Assembly: GCA_016787525.1 (NCBI GenBank)
Contig: JAEUUP010000044.1
Location: 96,905 to 160,904 of the forward strand
Direction: 5' to 3'
Source: Saprospiraceae bacterium
Lineage (GTDB): Bacteria > Bacteroidota > Bacteroidia > Chitinophagales > Saprospiraceae
Length of the DNA stretch: 64,000 bases
Position numbers and translations under genes: made by a program. The notes below the pieces were generated by a model that was given only the letters and a program-made list of their open reading frames with translations, was not told where the DNA came from and made no database searches. Shown here piece after piece: positions 1-8,541 of this stretch (position 1 is the stretch's first letter; each line of letters opens with the position of its first letter).

Positions 1-163
1 TCTCAATATCAAGCCGCATATAACCTCTGAACTGAAGCGGTTGTTGCATTTGCGCTCGATAATCAACAGGAGCAGTGGAAATTGAATCACTGTGTTGTGC
101 TGTTGCTGGATGTACTGAAAAACAAAAAAAGCATAGAATTACATAGCGTTGTCTGAAGTTCAT
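1..163 (-). CDS. Secreted protein, N-terminal fragment
   Basis: Only the first 54 codons are inside the window; the gene runs off the left edge. The ATG at 163 opens a signal peptide (MNFRQRYVILCFFCFS followed by VHPATAQ), with likely cleavage after ATAQ, typical of exported Bacteroidota proteins. The mature part begins HSDSISTAPVDY and continues with RAQMQQPLQFRGY. The next upstream ATG in another register (166-168) hits a stop at once, which supports the start at 163. The family cannot be recognised from this much sequence. Confidence 0.7.
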   Translation of the reverse strand, partial: MNFRQRYVILCFFCFSVHPATAQHSDSISTAPVDYRAQMQQPLQFRGYMRLDIE

Positions 164-319
164 GTCATGGGAAATTAAATTTCAAAAAAATTGTAAGATT
201 ATTCTTTTCCCTTTTCAAGTTTTATGCCAAGTCATTAAACTGACTACCAGTAAGTTAGACTGTTGAAGTCTGTTTGCCATCTTTAGCATAGAAGTATAAT
301 TACCTCTCGGTATAAAAAA

Positions 320-355
320 ATAATGTGTCAGTTTGTTCCCAAACCAACACATTAT
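320..355 (-). terminator. Rho-independent terminator of the DUF937 gene
   Basis: A two-step hairpin: ATAATGTGT pairs with ACACATTAT, and inside it GTTTG pairs with CAAAC around a short loop. On the minus strand it is followed by seven T residues (plus-strand A run at 313-319). It lies 59 bp beyond the stop of the minus-strand gene ending at 414. Confidence 0.85.
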
Positions 356-413
356 GATGTTAATAAAAACCTAATGACGTTTTTATCTAATAAAAGAATA
401 GTGCCTCTCTTAT

Positions 414-1025
414 TTATTTCCCACCAAACATACCACCTAACAACTTAGAGCCAACCATGCCCATGATATCATCTATAGCACTACCATCGCCATCTTGGTC
501 GAGGAAGCGTGTTGCCAATTGCATAAGCGGATTGGAGTTTTGGGTTTGAACCGCATTACCTAACAAGCCAGACAATGCACTCGTATTGAGACCACCTTGT
601 TGTTGATTTTGCTGACCTAAAACACCCATCACCATAGGTGCTAATTTTATCATCATATCCATCACACCATTTTGACTTACGCCACTGGTTTGTGAAATCA
701 TTTGCGCTGCATTTTGTTGCTGACCACCTAAGATATGACCAAGAATACCTGCGCCATTGGTAGTACCACGGCTCTGTTGCATAGCACCAGATACTAACCC
801 CATGACATCATTCAGAATCGAACCATCGTGATCGGTGTCTAATGCACTCAAAATACCAGAAGCCCCCCCCTCAGTAGAAGCATTTTTTGCGAGTCCACCG
901 ATAAGTGTAGAAAATATACCTTGTGCTGCGGTTGCAGTTTGCTCTGGTGCAGCACCTGTTTGTTGGCTCAATTGATTGATAACATCTTCAGTTAAATGTC
1001 CTTGCAAAAGACTCATTAAATCCAT
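414..1025 (-). CDS. DUF937 family protein
   Basis: 203 aa, rich in Gln, Gly, Met and Ala, with no signal peptide or membrane segment. The N-terminus (MDLMSLLQGHLTEDVINQLS), the repeated GLV/GLL segments and the closing GGMFGGK resemble the DUF937/YidB-like family, whose role is unknown. Two Asp-rich loops, DTDHDGS (about residue 63) and DQDGDGS (about 178), look like calcium-binding EF-hand or dockerin-type loops; binding is an inference. The gene stands alone with its own terminator. One TACTGAGGGG copy (867-876, reversed) lies inside the frame. Confidence 0.8.
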   Translation of the reverse strand: MDLMSLLQGHLTEDVINQLSQQTGAAPEQTATAAQGIFSTLIGGLAKNASTEGGASGILSALDTDHDGSILNDVMGLVSGAMQQSRGTTNGAGILGHILGGQQQNAAQMISQTSGVSQNGVMDMMIKLAPMVMGVLGQQNQQQGGLNTSALSGLLGNAVQTQNSNPLMQLATRFLDQDGDGSAIDDIMGMVGSKLLGGMFGGK

Positions 1026-1535
1026 ATCCTAAATTAATTTAGATTGTTAAAAGAAAATTCATACACAAATAAACAGCCAAGTTTTGAATTTGCACTATTC
1101 AGACGCATATTTATTTTCAAGTAACAGAATATTTCATCTTAAAAAAACATTTTAAAATCAACATTAATCGGTTGATAATTTACTTATAATGGAACTTATT
1201 GGCGATTAAAATGCTTTATAATTGTGTTTTCAACACTTTTTTGAAAGTTTTGAAAAATTTGCCCTTGACAAATACACTAAGATAACCTTAACTTGCGGCA
1301 TATTTCAGAACAACATGTCACATCCAACTTTCCAATCGTACAGATACCTTTTCAAAAGGTGTAGTGTTCAATAAATTACATGATAAATTGAGTATCAGTC
1401 AGTTACATTTTTCATTTTTTCCGTCTTTATAATGCAACTATACTGAGGGGATAATCGTAAATTATAACCTATCAGTTGTCGTCATATTTTAGTTATACTG
1501 AAAACCGAAACCTTGAACATATATTTTGTTAAACA
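1026..1535. other. Divergent intergenic region, 510 bp
   Basis: AT-rich spacer between two divergent genes that must hold both promoters. No open frame worth calling was found; the best small one, from 1315, is only 19 codons. A TACTGAGGGG copy lies at 1441-1450. An imperfect promoter-like TATATTTTG lies around 1520-1528, one base longer than the Bacteroidota TAnnTTTG form. Confidence 0.6.
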
Positions 1536-2000
1536 ATGATTTTTAAAACTTTGATTGTTTCACTAAACACAGGTTTCAAACACTGTCAACGCATGAGAGA
1601 AGCAAGTACATCGTCAATGAAATTGAGCTCAAACCCTTGTAACGTCGAAAAAGTAACAACTTACGTTGAATTCTTAGCCAGCAAATTTCGTTTTGCACCA
1701 GACACTTACGGAAATGTTCTCATTAGCTTAACAGAAGCTGTCAATAATGCCATTATACATGGTAATAAACAAGATGAGAACAAAATGGTAGAAGTACTGA
1801 CAGCAACCCGAAACGGCAAGTTGGCTATCACGGTCAAAGATGAAGGCAAAGGCTTCGACTATTCCAATCTACCAGACCCTACTTGTGCAGAAAGGATTCG
1901 TGAATGCGGCGGGCGTGGCGTTTTTTTGATGCGCCAATTAAGTGATCGCTGCCGTTTCCAAGACAATGGTCGAGTTGTAGAAATGGAGTTCAAACTTTAA
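1536..2000 (+). CDS. Anti-sigma regulatory factor, HATPase_c (RsbW/SpoIIAB-like)
   Basis: 154 aa as given. A single GHKL ATPase domain without a histidine phospho-acceptor: N-box EAVNNAIIHGN, G1 box DEGKGFDY, and G2 box GGRGVFLMRQLSD. Such stand-alone ATPases are serine kinases or anti-sigma factors in partner-switching pathways; no sigma factor or anti-anti-sigma partner is next to it. The start is uncertain. In-frame ATGs at 1593 and 1617 give 135 or 127 aa, and the latter (MKLSSNPCNVEKV) matches the usual beginning of the family best. Confidence 0.85.
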   Translation: MIFKTLIVSLNTGFKHCQRMREASTSSMKLSSNPCNVEKVTTYVEFLASKFRFAPDTYGNVLISLTEAVNNAIIHGNKQDENKMVEVLTATRNGKLAITVKDEGKGFDYSNLPDPTCAERIRECGGRGVFLMRQLSDRCRFQDNGRVVEMEFKL

Positions 2001-2033
2001 AACAAAGTCAAAAAACAGGCTCTTTAAGAAACG

Positions 2034-2063
2034 AAGCGGACGAGTTGTAAGGCTCATCCGCTT
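2034..2063 (+). terminator. Terminator after the anti-sigma factor gene
   Basis: AAGCGGACGAG pairs with CTCATCCGCTT around an 8-nt loop (one imperfect pair), followed by a T-rich stretch. It lies 34 bp after the stop at 2000. Confidence 0.75.
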
Positions 2064-2127
2064 TCTGTTTAAAAGTATTTGTGCTTACCTAATTTTGTTT
2101 TCTTTATTTTTTCCTAGTTTTATTTAC

Positions 2128-2222
2128 CAATACTTCGGTAATTCTTTAGTTGAAAAACGGCGGCTTCGCCTTCGGCGGCTATTTTAAGTTATTTTAGGTA
2201 CTAAACAATTACCGAACTATTG
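2128..2222. repeat. 95-bp foldback element
   Basis: Two 23-bp inverted arms (2128-2150 and 2200-2222) match at 21 of 23 positions. The centre, GCGGCTTCGCCTTCGGCGGC, is GC-rich and can fold on itself. The element sits 2 bp from the stop codon of the minus-strand histidine kinase, so it may act as that gene's 3' hairpin or be a small non-autonomous repeat. Confidence 0.7.
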
Positions 2223-2224
2223 AT

Positions 2225-4369
2225 TTATACACCTTGTGCAGGTATAGATATGTAAAACTTAGTTCCCATATTTTCTTCTGAATCAAACCAAATGCGCCCA
2301 TTGTATTTTTCAACGATGTTTTTACAAATAGTCAGACCTATACCCGTTCCTTCAAACTGCCCTTTTTTGTTGAGTTGCTGAAACAAAACGAATACTTTAT
2401 TGCTAAAATCTTTTTTTATACCAATACCATTGTCTGCAATAGTTAGTATTATCTGACCATTATCTTCTTTACCTTCAATGCGTACAATAGGCACTTGGGT
2501 TGTAAATTTGAGCGCATTACCAATTAAATTTTGAAATAACTGTAACAAATGAAGGCGATTCATACGAATACTTGGTAAATTATCGGAATACTCAATTTGG
2601 GCATTCTTAGACTGAATTGCATTGTGTAAGTTGGCTTTTACATCTTCTAAGACTTCCTCAGGGCGAATAACTTCCGCCCCAGGTTGTTGTGATACAACTT
2701 GCGAAAAATCTAACAAATCAGTTAGTAAGCTATACATTCTTTTAACACCTGCATTGACAAACTGCATGTATTCTTTAGCAGAGTCGGGCAAATCTTTACC
2801 ATGCTTCATTTGAATCAAACCAATATACGAGCCAATACTTCTTAATGGTTCTTTCAAGTCGTGAGCTACGACATAGGCAAATTGAGACAAAATCTCATTC
2901 GATTCTTCAAGGCGTTTGTACTGGTTTTGAATCTCTTCATTTTTTAGTTTCAGTGAACGATAATTACGCCCACGCAACTGTATCGTATAACTCAAAAACA
3001 ATACAATCATCAAAAAAACACCAATACTTAATATCAAAAATAAACGATTCTCACGCGCTTTCAATGAATTCAGTTCATTCTCTCTCTTTTCTGAATTGAA
3101 CTTAATTTCCAAACCTGCAACACTACGTGCTTTTTCAATACTAAAAATCGAATCGTTGAGCGCATTCGCTAAATTCAGATATTTTAATGCACTTTCTCTA
3201 TCATTTTTCTCGAAACGAACCAGGAACATCTGATAATTCGCTTTTTGAATAATCTCTTTGTAATCGTATTTATTAGCTAACTCAAGGCCTTTCAAAAATT
3301 CTCGTTCAGCTTCACTTAATCGCTTTTGCTCACGATAAAGCGTTCCAAGTTTGTAATGCAATTCTGCTTGGTCAACATTTATAAATTGAGTCTCGTACTG
3401 TAAGCATTGCTTAAAAAAGTTTTCTGATTGGTCATATTTTTTTTGTTGCTGATACGCTTCTGCAATGAGCATTAGCGTCCGTGCAATATAGGCTTTATAG
3501 TTCATCCCGCGATAAATCGTTAAAGCCTCTTCATATTTTTGAAGTGCTTTGTCATATTGTCCTCGCAAGTCAAGAATTTCACCAAACCTATTGGTCGCAC
3601 TCGCCAACTGAGCCTTGGCTTCCAAATCATCTGGTTTCTGAGCTCTTTGTTGATTGGCTAAACGATAAGCGATATCAATATGTTCTAAGGCTTTATTTAG
3701 TTCTTTAGCCTTCGCATATGTATCAGCAATATCTATATGTGATACTATAAGATCAACAGTTTCTTTAAGATGTGTTGAAATATCAAGCGATTTAAGGTAG
3801 TAAGAAATCGCTTTATCATAAATTCCGACTTCACGATGAAGATGCCCTAAACCATGATAAGCTCCTGCCAACATAAAATAGTCAACAGGTGTGGCTTTTT
3901 CTGCCAATTCCAATACCCGTTCGTAGTAACTATATGAGGCTTTAAAATTGCCAATTTTACGGCTTACAATGGCTAAGTCATTAAAAATCGTTGTTTTAAG
4001 GGTATCATGTAAACCTGTTGCCGTTTTCGCTGCTGACTCATAAGCCTCTATAGCCTTATCTAGTATAGCATTATCTTCATAGATGAAACCAATATCCCGT
4101 TGTACAGAAAAAACTTCTTCAGCAGAGCCCCTTTTACGTGCTTTCTCTAAGGCAACATCGGCATATATAAGTGCAACAGGCATATCACTATATGAATATT
4201 GATTCGCATAACTCAATATTTCTAAAACATTTTTGTTTTGCATTGCCTTATTAATACTATCGCGATTCGATGCAATAGTTGATAAGTCAGCCCCCCTCAG
4301 TAAAAAAGTGCCACATAAAAAAACAAAGCATAAAAACCATCGAAAAGTCCTGTGTAGAGTTCTCTCCAT
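2225..4369 (-). CDS. TPR-containing sensor histidine kinase
   Basis: 714 aa. A signal peptide (residues about 1-27) is followed by a long helical repeat region (about 60-410) with TPR-like units such as GIYDKAISYYLKSLDIS and GQYDKALQKYEEALTIY. Next come a short coiled coil, one membrane helix (about 443-465), a second coiled coil (470-495), a HisKA domain with phospho-acceptor H503 in VAHDLKEPLRSI, and a HATPase domain (NALKF, ADNGIGI, GTGIGLTICK). The TPRs are therefore predicted to be periplasmic and the kinase cytoplasmic. No response regulator is adjacent. Two GG-leader peptide genes lie immediately upstream on the same strand. A TACTGAGGGG copy (4293) lies within the signal-peptide region. 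Confidence 0.92.
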   Translation of the reverse strand: MERTLHRTFRWFLCFVFLCGTFLLRGADLSTIASNRDSINKAMQNKNVLEILSYANQYSYSDMPVALIYADVALEKARKRGSAEEVFSVQRDIGFIYEDNAILDKAIEAYESAAKTATGLHDTLKTTIFNDLAIVSRKIGNFKASYSYYERVLELAEKATPVDYFMLAGAYHGLGHLHREVGIYDKAISYYLKSLDISTHLKETVDLIVSHIDIADTYAKAKELNKALEHIDIAYRLANQQRAQKPDDLEAKAQLASATNRFGEILDLRGQYDKALQKYEEALTIYRGMNYKAYIARTLMLIAEAYQQQKKYDQSENFFKQCLQYETQFINVDQAELHYKLGTLYREQKRLSEAEREFLKGLELANKYDYKEIIQKANYQMFLVRFEKNDRESALKYLNLANALNDSIFSIEKARSVAGLEIKFNSEKRENELNSLKARENRLFLILSIGVFLMIVLFLSYTIQLRGRNYRSLKLKNEEIQNQYKRLEESNEILSQFAYVVAHDLKEPLRSIGSYIGLIQMKHGKDLPDSAKEYMQFVNAGVKRMYSLLTDLLDFSQVVSQQPGAEVIRPEEVLEDVKANLHNAIQSKNAQIEYSDNLPSIRMNRLHLLQLFQNLIGNALKFTTQVPIVRIEGKEDNGQIILTIADNGIGIKKDFSNKVFVLFQQLNKKGQFEGTGIGLTICKNIVEKYNGRIWFDSEENMGTKFYISIPAQGV

Positions 4370-4522
4370 GTCGAGTCATCTGTATTGGTTAAAAATTAGT
4401 TTCATGAAATTCCTATCGGTAAATGCATAATTCAAAAAGTATAAACTGAGAAATGTCTCAAAAATTAGACCACTTCTCAAGCTAAAAAGCCTCAAAAGGG
4501 TTTTTCACTGAAGCTATCTGTT

Positions 4523-4684
4523 TTAGCCATTCGTCTTACAAGGGCTACTTGTTGTTGTGCCACCACCAGGGCGCATACGTCGTTTATCATCATTTTTGCT
4601 CCCTCCCTTAACATGCACCAAATCCTGCGCGTTAAGTATTTCAGTTGCTGTTAGCACTTGTTGGATATTTGCAATTTTTTTCAT
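4523..4684 (-). CDS. Small GG-leader peptide A (RiPP- or pheromone-like precursor)
   Basis: 53 aa, too short for routine long-frame lists. It starts MKKIANIQQVLTATEI and has a Gly-Gly motif at HVKGG (residues 27-28), as in leaders cut by C39-type transporters. The tail is NDDKRRMRPGGGTTTSSPC followed by KTNG. The DDKRRxRPGGG block is shared with the peptides at 4771-4983 and 16152-16325, which is strong evidence that this frame is translated. The tail is rich in Thr and Ser and carries one Cys. Precursor status is inferred from leader shape; no maturation enzyme or transporter is in the window. A secreted signalling peptide is the main alternative. Confidence 0.8.
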   Translation of the reverse strand: MKKIANIQQVLTATEILNAQDLVHVKGGSKNDDKRRMRPGGGTTTSSPCKTNG

Positions 4685-4770
4685 TATACTAAACATAGTT
4701 TTGGACAGGCTCTAAGTAGCTCTGCGTGTTTTTAAATATTATGTCAGAGTTTTAAGATTTTACTGAGGGG

Positions 4771-4983
4771 TCAATGTGTCGAAATACCACCGCCTGGGCG
4801 GTCACGTCTTTTGTCGTCCGCCGTTGCACACAAAGGTCCAACACCATTCCCCTGTACTTCTTCGCTCACATTTGCCAAAACATCTGTGTTGGCAGTACCT
4901 CCACGAATAGCTGACATCTCTGTGGTAGTCAAAGCATTAATAGACTTACCTAATAAAAGACTGATTGAGTTAATTTTTTTCAT
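4771..4983 (-). CDS. Small GG-leader peptide B (RiPP- or pheromone-like precursor)
   Basis: 70 aa. The leader MKKINSISLLLGKSINALTT continues TEMSAIRGG and has the typical Bacteroidota natural-product leader shape (basic start, Leu-rich helix, EM, then GG at residues 28-29). The core is longer than in its relatives and ends CATADDKRRDRPGGGISTH. It has one Cys. Peptide A lies 86 bp downstream and the TPR histidine kinase beyond that, all on the minus strand; co-transcription is possible. A TACTGAGGGG copy (4761-4770) directly abuts the stop codon. Confidence 0.85.
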   Translation of the reverse strand: MKKINSISLLLGKSINALTTTEMSAIRGGTANTDVLANVSEEVQGNGVGPLCATADDKRRDRPGGGISTH

Positions 4984-5043
4984 TGCTTATGAATTTGTGT
5001 TTTAACGAATTTTAGTAAAAAGTAACGATTTCCTTATCACAAC

Positions 5044-5077
5044 CAAAGATATTCCGTGCATAAACCTTGAATTCAAA
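5044..5077 (-). promoter_or_regulatory. Predicted promoter of peptide B
   Basis: On the minus strand TATCTTTG (plus positions 5044-5051) matches the Bacteroidota -7 box TAnnTTTG exactly. A TTTG box (5074-5077) lies 22 bp upstream of it. The predicted transcription start is about 50-60 bp before the ATG at 4983. Confidence 0.65.
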
Positions 5078-5258
5078 TTTTTTTTGAAAAAAATGACAGC
5101 CTATAAAATTAAAATCGCTATAAAATTTTATGCTTACTTCTCTACAAAAAAACAATTTATAACAAAATACCTATAATTTTTTTTATCGTATTGTGCCTAA
5201 GTTTCGGCTAAGATTGGGTTGCGTTTTTTACATGGTTTTTTATTAAAAATTAGAAAAA

Positions 5259-5294
5259 ATGCCCCAAATCTTCAATACTGAAAATTTGAGGCAT
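5259..5294 (-). terminator. Rho-independent terminator of the GIN-domain gene
   Basis: ATGCCCCAAAT and ATTTGAGGCAT pair with one mismatch around a 14-nt loop. Read on the minus strand the hairpin is followed by a TTTTTT run. It lies 37 bp past the stop of the gene at 5331-6029. Confidence 0.8.
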
Positions 5295-5330
5295 CTTCGT
5301 GACAACACCCGAAGCACTGCTAACTGCTAT

Positions 5331-6029
5331 CTATTTCGTCATTTTATTACTTTTCACAGACCCATTGCCAACTCTATTTATTCTTGTCGCTATACCTAAA
5401 CCCGTATTTTCTACGTCACCATTGCCATACAAGTCCACTTCATAGGTCTCGGAGGCATTGAAACGCACATTACCATTGCCTTTCAAATTAACTTTAGCCT
5501 TGGCAGCTGTCAAATCCACAGCATCCACGTCGCCATTACCCTTTAAGTCAATATCCAAAACATCAACTTTCGACCCCCTCAGTAAAATATCCCCATTACC
5601 AAAGTTTTCAGCTCTAAAATAACGACCATTCAAACCCACAATTTGTGCCTCACCATTCGATTTTTGCGTATAAACTGACATCTCAGGCATTGTCACTTTT
5701 ATCACTATATTGTTATTTTTCAACCACGTATTAGAACCCAATTTTTTCTTATCGAGTTTGAAGGTCAATTTATGCTCTTTATTATCTCCTTGAATCAGTA
5801 AAAAATCTGACAAATTATCATCTATTTCTATGTCCAAAGACTTAGCTTGACCAATACGAATCAACACTTTAGCCGAAAAGTCCACCTCAATTTTATCAAA
5901 ATCAATAACATCAGGCTTCACATTCACAATATTTCCAGAGCCTTCTATGCTTCTCCACTGCTCTTGAGCAAGCACCGAAACACTATTCAATAAACCTATG
6001 GCAACAACAAAAACGATTAGATTTTTCAT
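5331..6029 (-). CDS. Secreted DUF2807 (head GIN domain) protein
   Basis: 232 aa with a signal peptide ending SVLAQ. The rest is a beta-helix-like series of short strands with repeated Gly-Asn-Gly turns (FGNGDILLRG, LKGNGDVDAVDL, LKGNGNVRF, LYGNGDVENTG, VGNGSVKSN), the hallmark of the DUF2807/'putative auto-transporter adhesin head GIN' family. Members are exported and of unknown function. A terminator follows. A reversed TACTGAGGGG copy (5575) lies in the frame. Confidence 0.85.
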   Translation of the reverse strand: MKNLIVFVVAIGLLNSVSVLAQEQWRSIEGSGNIVNVKPDVIDFDKIEVDFSAKVLIRIGQAKSLDIEIDDNLSDFLLIQGDNKEHKLTFKLDKKKLGSNTWLKNNNIVIKVTMPEMSVYTQKSNGEAQIVGLNGRYFRAENFGNGDILLRGSKVDVLDIDLKGNGDVDAVDLTAAKAKVNLKGNGNVRFNASETYEVDLYGNGDVENTGLGIATRINRVGNGSVKSNKMTK

Positions 6030-6126
6030 CTTTCGATTAATTTTAAAATTTTAATAGAATTGTTTTTAATTTAAAGCTTTTTCATGGCATCCTCTCAGTA
6101 ATGATTCACAATCAATGTTTTAGAAC

Positions 6127-6972
6127 CTACTTTGAGTGATTTTTTTTTGAAATACTAAACCAAGGCATCACAAACTCTCGACTTTGTGAGTAAGAAGTAC
6201 CTCTCATTTTCCCTTCTTCCAGACAACCTGAATGAAAATAAGTATTGGATTGGTCACTCGTCGTAAAAGAAAAATAAAGTTTGCCCCAAGCCGTGTGAAT
6301 CTGACCATTGGTGAAAGGTGTGCCATAAAAAACACCACTCATTTGACCTTTTTCGACTGCTGTGATAGCAAAATCTTTGACATAAGATTGAGCAGTCGGC
6401 GATGGGCGCAAGTCCAATGACCAAACTCCTATCGCTTGATTGACCAAACGACTTTGAGTAGCCTCCGCCGATTCCTGTTCAAAACGGTATTGATGACGGC
6501 GCAAAAAAGTCTCTGTTCCGTCGTATTTGACTTCTTTAGTGATTATCAGTATTTTATTTGACCACTCAATAGTCTCTCGAATAAGCGATTTTTGGTTGTT
6601 ATCCTCCCCGTTGCAGGTCAATACCATACGATTCTCTCCCCTTTCTATCAGTGTCATAAGGCTTTTATAAAAACTCACTTTGTCACCTTTTTTGGTAACA
6701 AAAATTTCACTCGTATTATACACAGCGTCTCCGTTGGGTTCGATATAGGTCGTATAGACATTCATCTTTTTATCCACAATGGCGAAACTGGCGAATGTGG
6801 TCAACTCCACTTTTGTTTTATCGTCTTGATAGTCCGTGTATTCCAACACGCCTTTCCAATTACCTTGTAAAAAACCAAAATCGTCAATGGACGGTGCTGC
6901 GAGAGGATTTTGTCCAAACGATAAAGCAACGATGAGTAATTTCAATGCGAGAATGATGAGTGCGTTTTTCAT
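6127..6972 (-). CDS. Secreted protein of unknown function
   Basis: 281 aa from the ATG at 6972, which opens a clear signal peptide (MKNALIILALKLLIVALSFG followed by Q). The frame is open a further 25 codons upstream, but that extension would bury the signal peptide. The mature protein is predicted to be beta-rich and starts near DDFGFLQGNWKG, a lipocalin-like opening. A second, similar WSLD/GQMSGVFYG segment around residues 190-220 suggests two beta domains. The family is not recognised with confidence. It is upstream of, and on the same strand as, the GIN-domain gene. Confidence 0.75.
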   Translation of the reverse strand: MKNALIILALKLLIVALSFGQNPLAAPSIDDFGFLQGNWKGVLEYTDYQDDKTKVELTTFASFAIVDKKMNVYTTYIEPNGDAVYNTSEIFVTKKGDKVSFYKSLMTLIERGENRMVLTCNGEDNNQKSLIRETIEWSNKILIITKEVKYDGTETFLRRHQYRFEQESAEATQSRLVNQAIGVWSLDLRPSPTAQSYVKDFAITAVEKGQMSGVFYGTPFTNGQIHTAWGKLYFSFTTSDQSNTYFHSGCLEEGKMRGTSYSQSREFVMPWFSISKKNHSK

Positions 6973-7351
6973 TTTCTTTTGTCTTAATTTTTTTATTGAA
7001 ATAATGATTGTGCGATTTTTAAAAATCATAACACAAAGGTGAGTCAAACGCTCATCGCAATCGCTCCGAATAATGATTTGAACCGCTTCAAATCATTATT
7101 TGACACCTGCATTGATTTGAAGCCATCTAGACTAAAACTCTAATTATATGATAATCAACCACTTAGTACAAAATAAAATTTTAACTTTATAGGAAAAACT
7201 TTCATCACACACTTTGTTTTCATAAAAAAAGGCGTGACAGACACCCCTCAGTATATTGTACAAAAGAGAGGTATTCCAAAAAAAAATGGTCAGGAAGGAC
7301 AAATAAAGCCTGTAATTGAAGAATTAGTTAGGCACTTTTTTTGAAAAATAT

Positions 7352-7381
7352 TTTGATTTCCACCCTAAAGTCTTAATTTTG
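7352..7381 (+). promoter_or_regulatory. Predicted rpsT promoter
   Basis: TTTG (7352-7355), an 18-bp gap, then TAATTTTG (7374-7381), which fits TAnnTTTG. It lies 50 bp before the rpsT ATG. The rest of the 458-bp gap from 6973 holds only a reversed TACTGAGGGG copy at 7244-7253. Confidence 0.75.
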
Positions 7382-7430
7382 CGCTCCGAAATTGTAAACA
7401 ATAATTGAAAATATAAAATCGTCGTATAAA

Positions 7431-7688
7431 ATGGCACATCACGCATCAGCAAAAAAACGTATTCGTCAAATTTCAGCACGCCGTTTGAGAAACCGTTTTT
7501 ACAAAAAAACAACTCGTTCAGCTATTAAATCATTGCGTTCAATGACTTCAAAAGAAGATGCAGAAACATTCCTTCCAAAAGTTATCAGTATGGTTGATAA
7601 ATTAGCGAAACGTGGCAGTTTCCACAAAAACAAAGCATCAAACCTCAAAAGCGGTTTGACAAAACACGTCGCTCACTTAGCAGCTTAA
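7431..7688 (+). CDS. rpsT: 30S ribosomal protein S20
   Basis: 85 aa, the usual S20 length. It begins MAHHASAKKRIRQISARRLR and keeps the characteristic KSxxKRxR-type basic first helix. The second helical part has the conserved SxxxKLAKRGSFHKNKASNL segment. S20 binds the 5' domain of 16S rRNA early in 30S assembly. It is a single-gene unit with its own promoter. Confidence 0.98.
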   Translation: MAHHASAKKRIRQISARRLRNRFYKKTTRSAIKSLRSMTSKEDAETFLPKVISMVDKLAKRGSFHKNKASNLKSGLTKHVAHLAA

Positions 7689-7842
7689 TCTTCACCTCAA
7701 ATATTGAGGGAATATATAAAAAGTGTTTCATTTCATCTGTGTCGTTGAAGTGAAACGCTTTTCCTGTTTTTACAATGCTTACTTTTTTGCTTTCCCAAAT
7801 CCAAACACACGTTCCCTCCGTACGTTTCCTAAAAAAACGGAA

Positions 7843-8388
7843 ATGGCAATCAACAAATATCATTTTATCACACATTGGCGCGTCGAAGCGACTTGCCAAG
7901 AAGTTTACAACACACTCAAAGAAGCAGATGATCTCAAACGCTGGTGGCCTTCTGTCTATCTCGATGTCAAAACCCATAAAAAAGGAGACACCCACGGTTT
8001 AGGAAAAATAGTCGAACTCTACACCAAAGGTTTTCTTCCTTACACCTTGAAATGGCAATTTGAAGTCACCGACGTACAGCCCAACACTTATTCAGGTTTT
8101 TCCCTACGGGCTTTCGGCGATTTTGTCGGACGTGGTATTTGGACTTTTGAGCAAGATGGCAAATTTTGCGAAATTACTTATGACTGGGAACTCGAAGCTG
8201 AGAAGCCCATTTTGAAATATCTTTCATTTTTGATGAAGCCGCTGTTTTCATCGAATCATCATTGGGCAATGCGCAAAGGACAGGAAAGTTTAAAATTGGA
8301 ATTGCGTCGTCGAAATGGCGAGTCAAATGTTGCACCACCGCCGCCGCCAACTTTTCCTCACAATATACTGAATAACAATATTTTGTAA
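7843..8388 (+). CDS. SRPBCC (polyketide cyclase/START-like) family protein
   Basis: 181 aa from the ATG at 7843 (MAINKYHFITHWRVEATCQE). An upstream extension to 7723 is open but unlikely, because family proteins begin close to the HWRVEAT strand. The helix-grip fold pattern is visible: a first strand, then VYNTLKEADDLKRWWPS, alternating strands, and a long C-terminal helix around HHWAMRKGQESL. Such proteins bind hydrophobic ligands; the ligand here is unknown. The tail is Pro-rich (VAPPPPPTF). Confidence 0.8.
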   Translation: MAINKYHFITHWRVEATCQEVYNTLKEADDLKRWWPSVYLDVKTHKKGDTHGLGKIVELYTKGFLPYTLKWQFEVTDVQPNTYSGFSLRAFGDFVGRGIWTFEQDGKFCEITYDWELEAEKPILKYLSFLMKPLFSSNHHWAMRKGQESLKLELRRRNGESNVAPPPPPTFPHNILNNNIL

Positions 8389-8470
8389 GATACACCTACC
8401 CCTCAGTATAATATCAATTTTTAACGCTTTTTAACAAGGTTTTTCAGTTAAAAATATTGAAATTTGCCCC

Positions 8471-8497
8471 GCCTCTCAGAAGCGAGGCTTTTTTTTT
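8471..8497 (+). terminator. Rho-independent terminator after the SRPBCC gene
   Basis: GCCTC pairs with GAGGC around an 8-nt loop, followed by nine T residues. It stands between the SRPBCC gene and moxR. Confidence 0.85.
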
Positions 8498-8541
8498 GAC
8501 GATAAATTATCATTCGCTATAACCAAACCGTACATACTGTT

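Noticed and set aside
8461..8490. GCCTCTCAG as a degenerate motif copy
   Set aside because: It is the arm of an ordinary terminator and differs from the motif at several positions.
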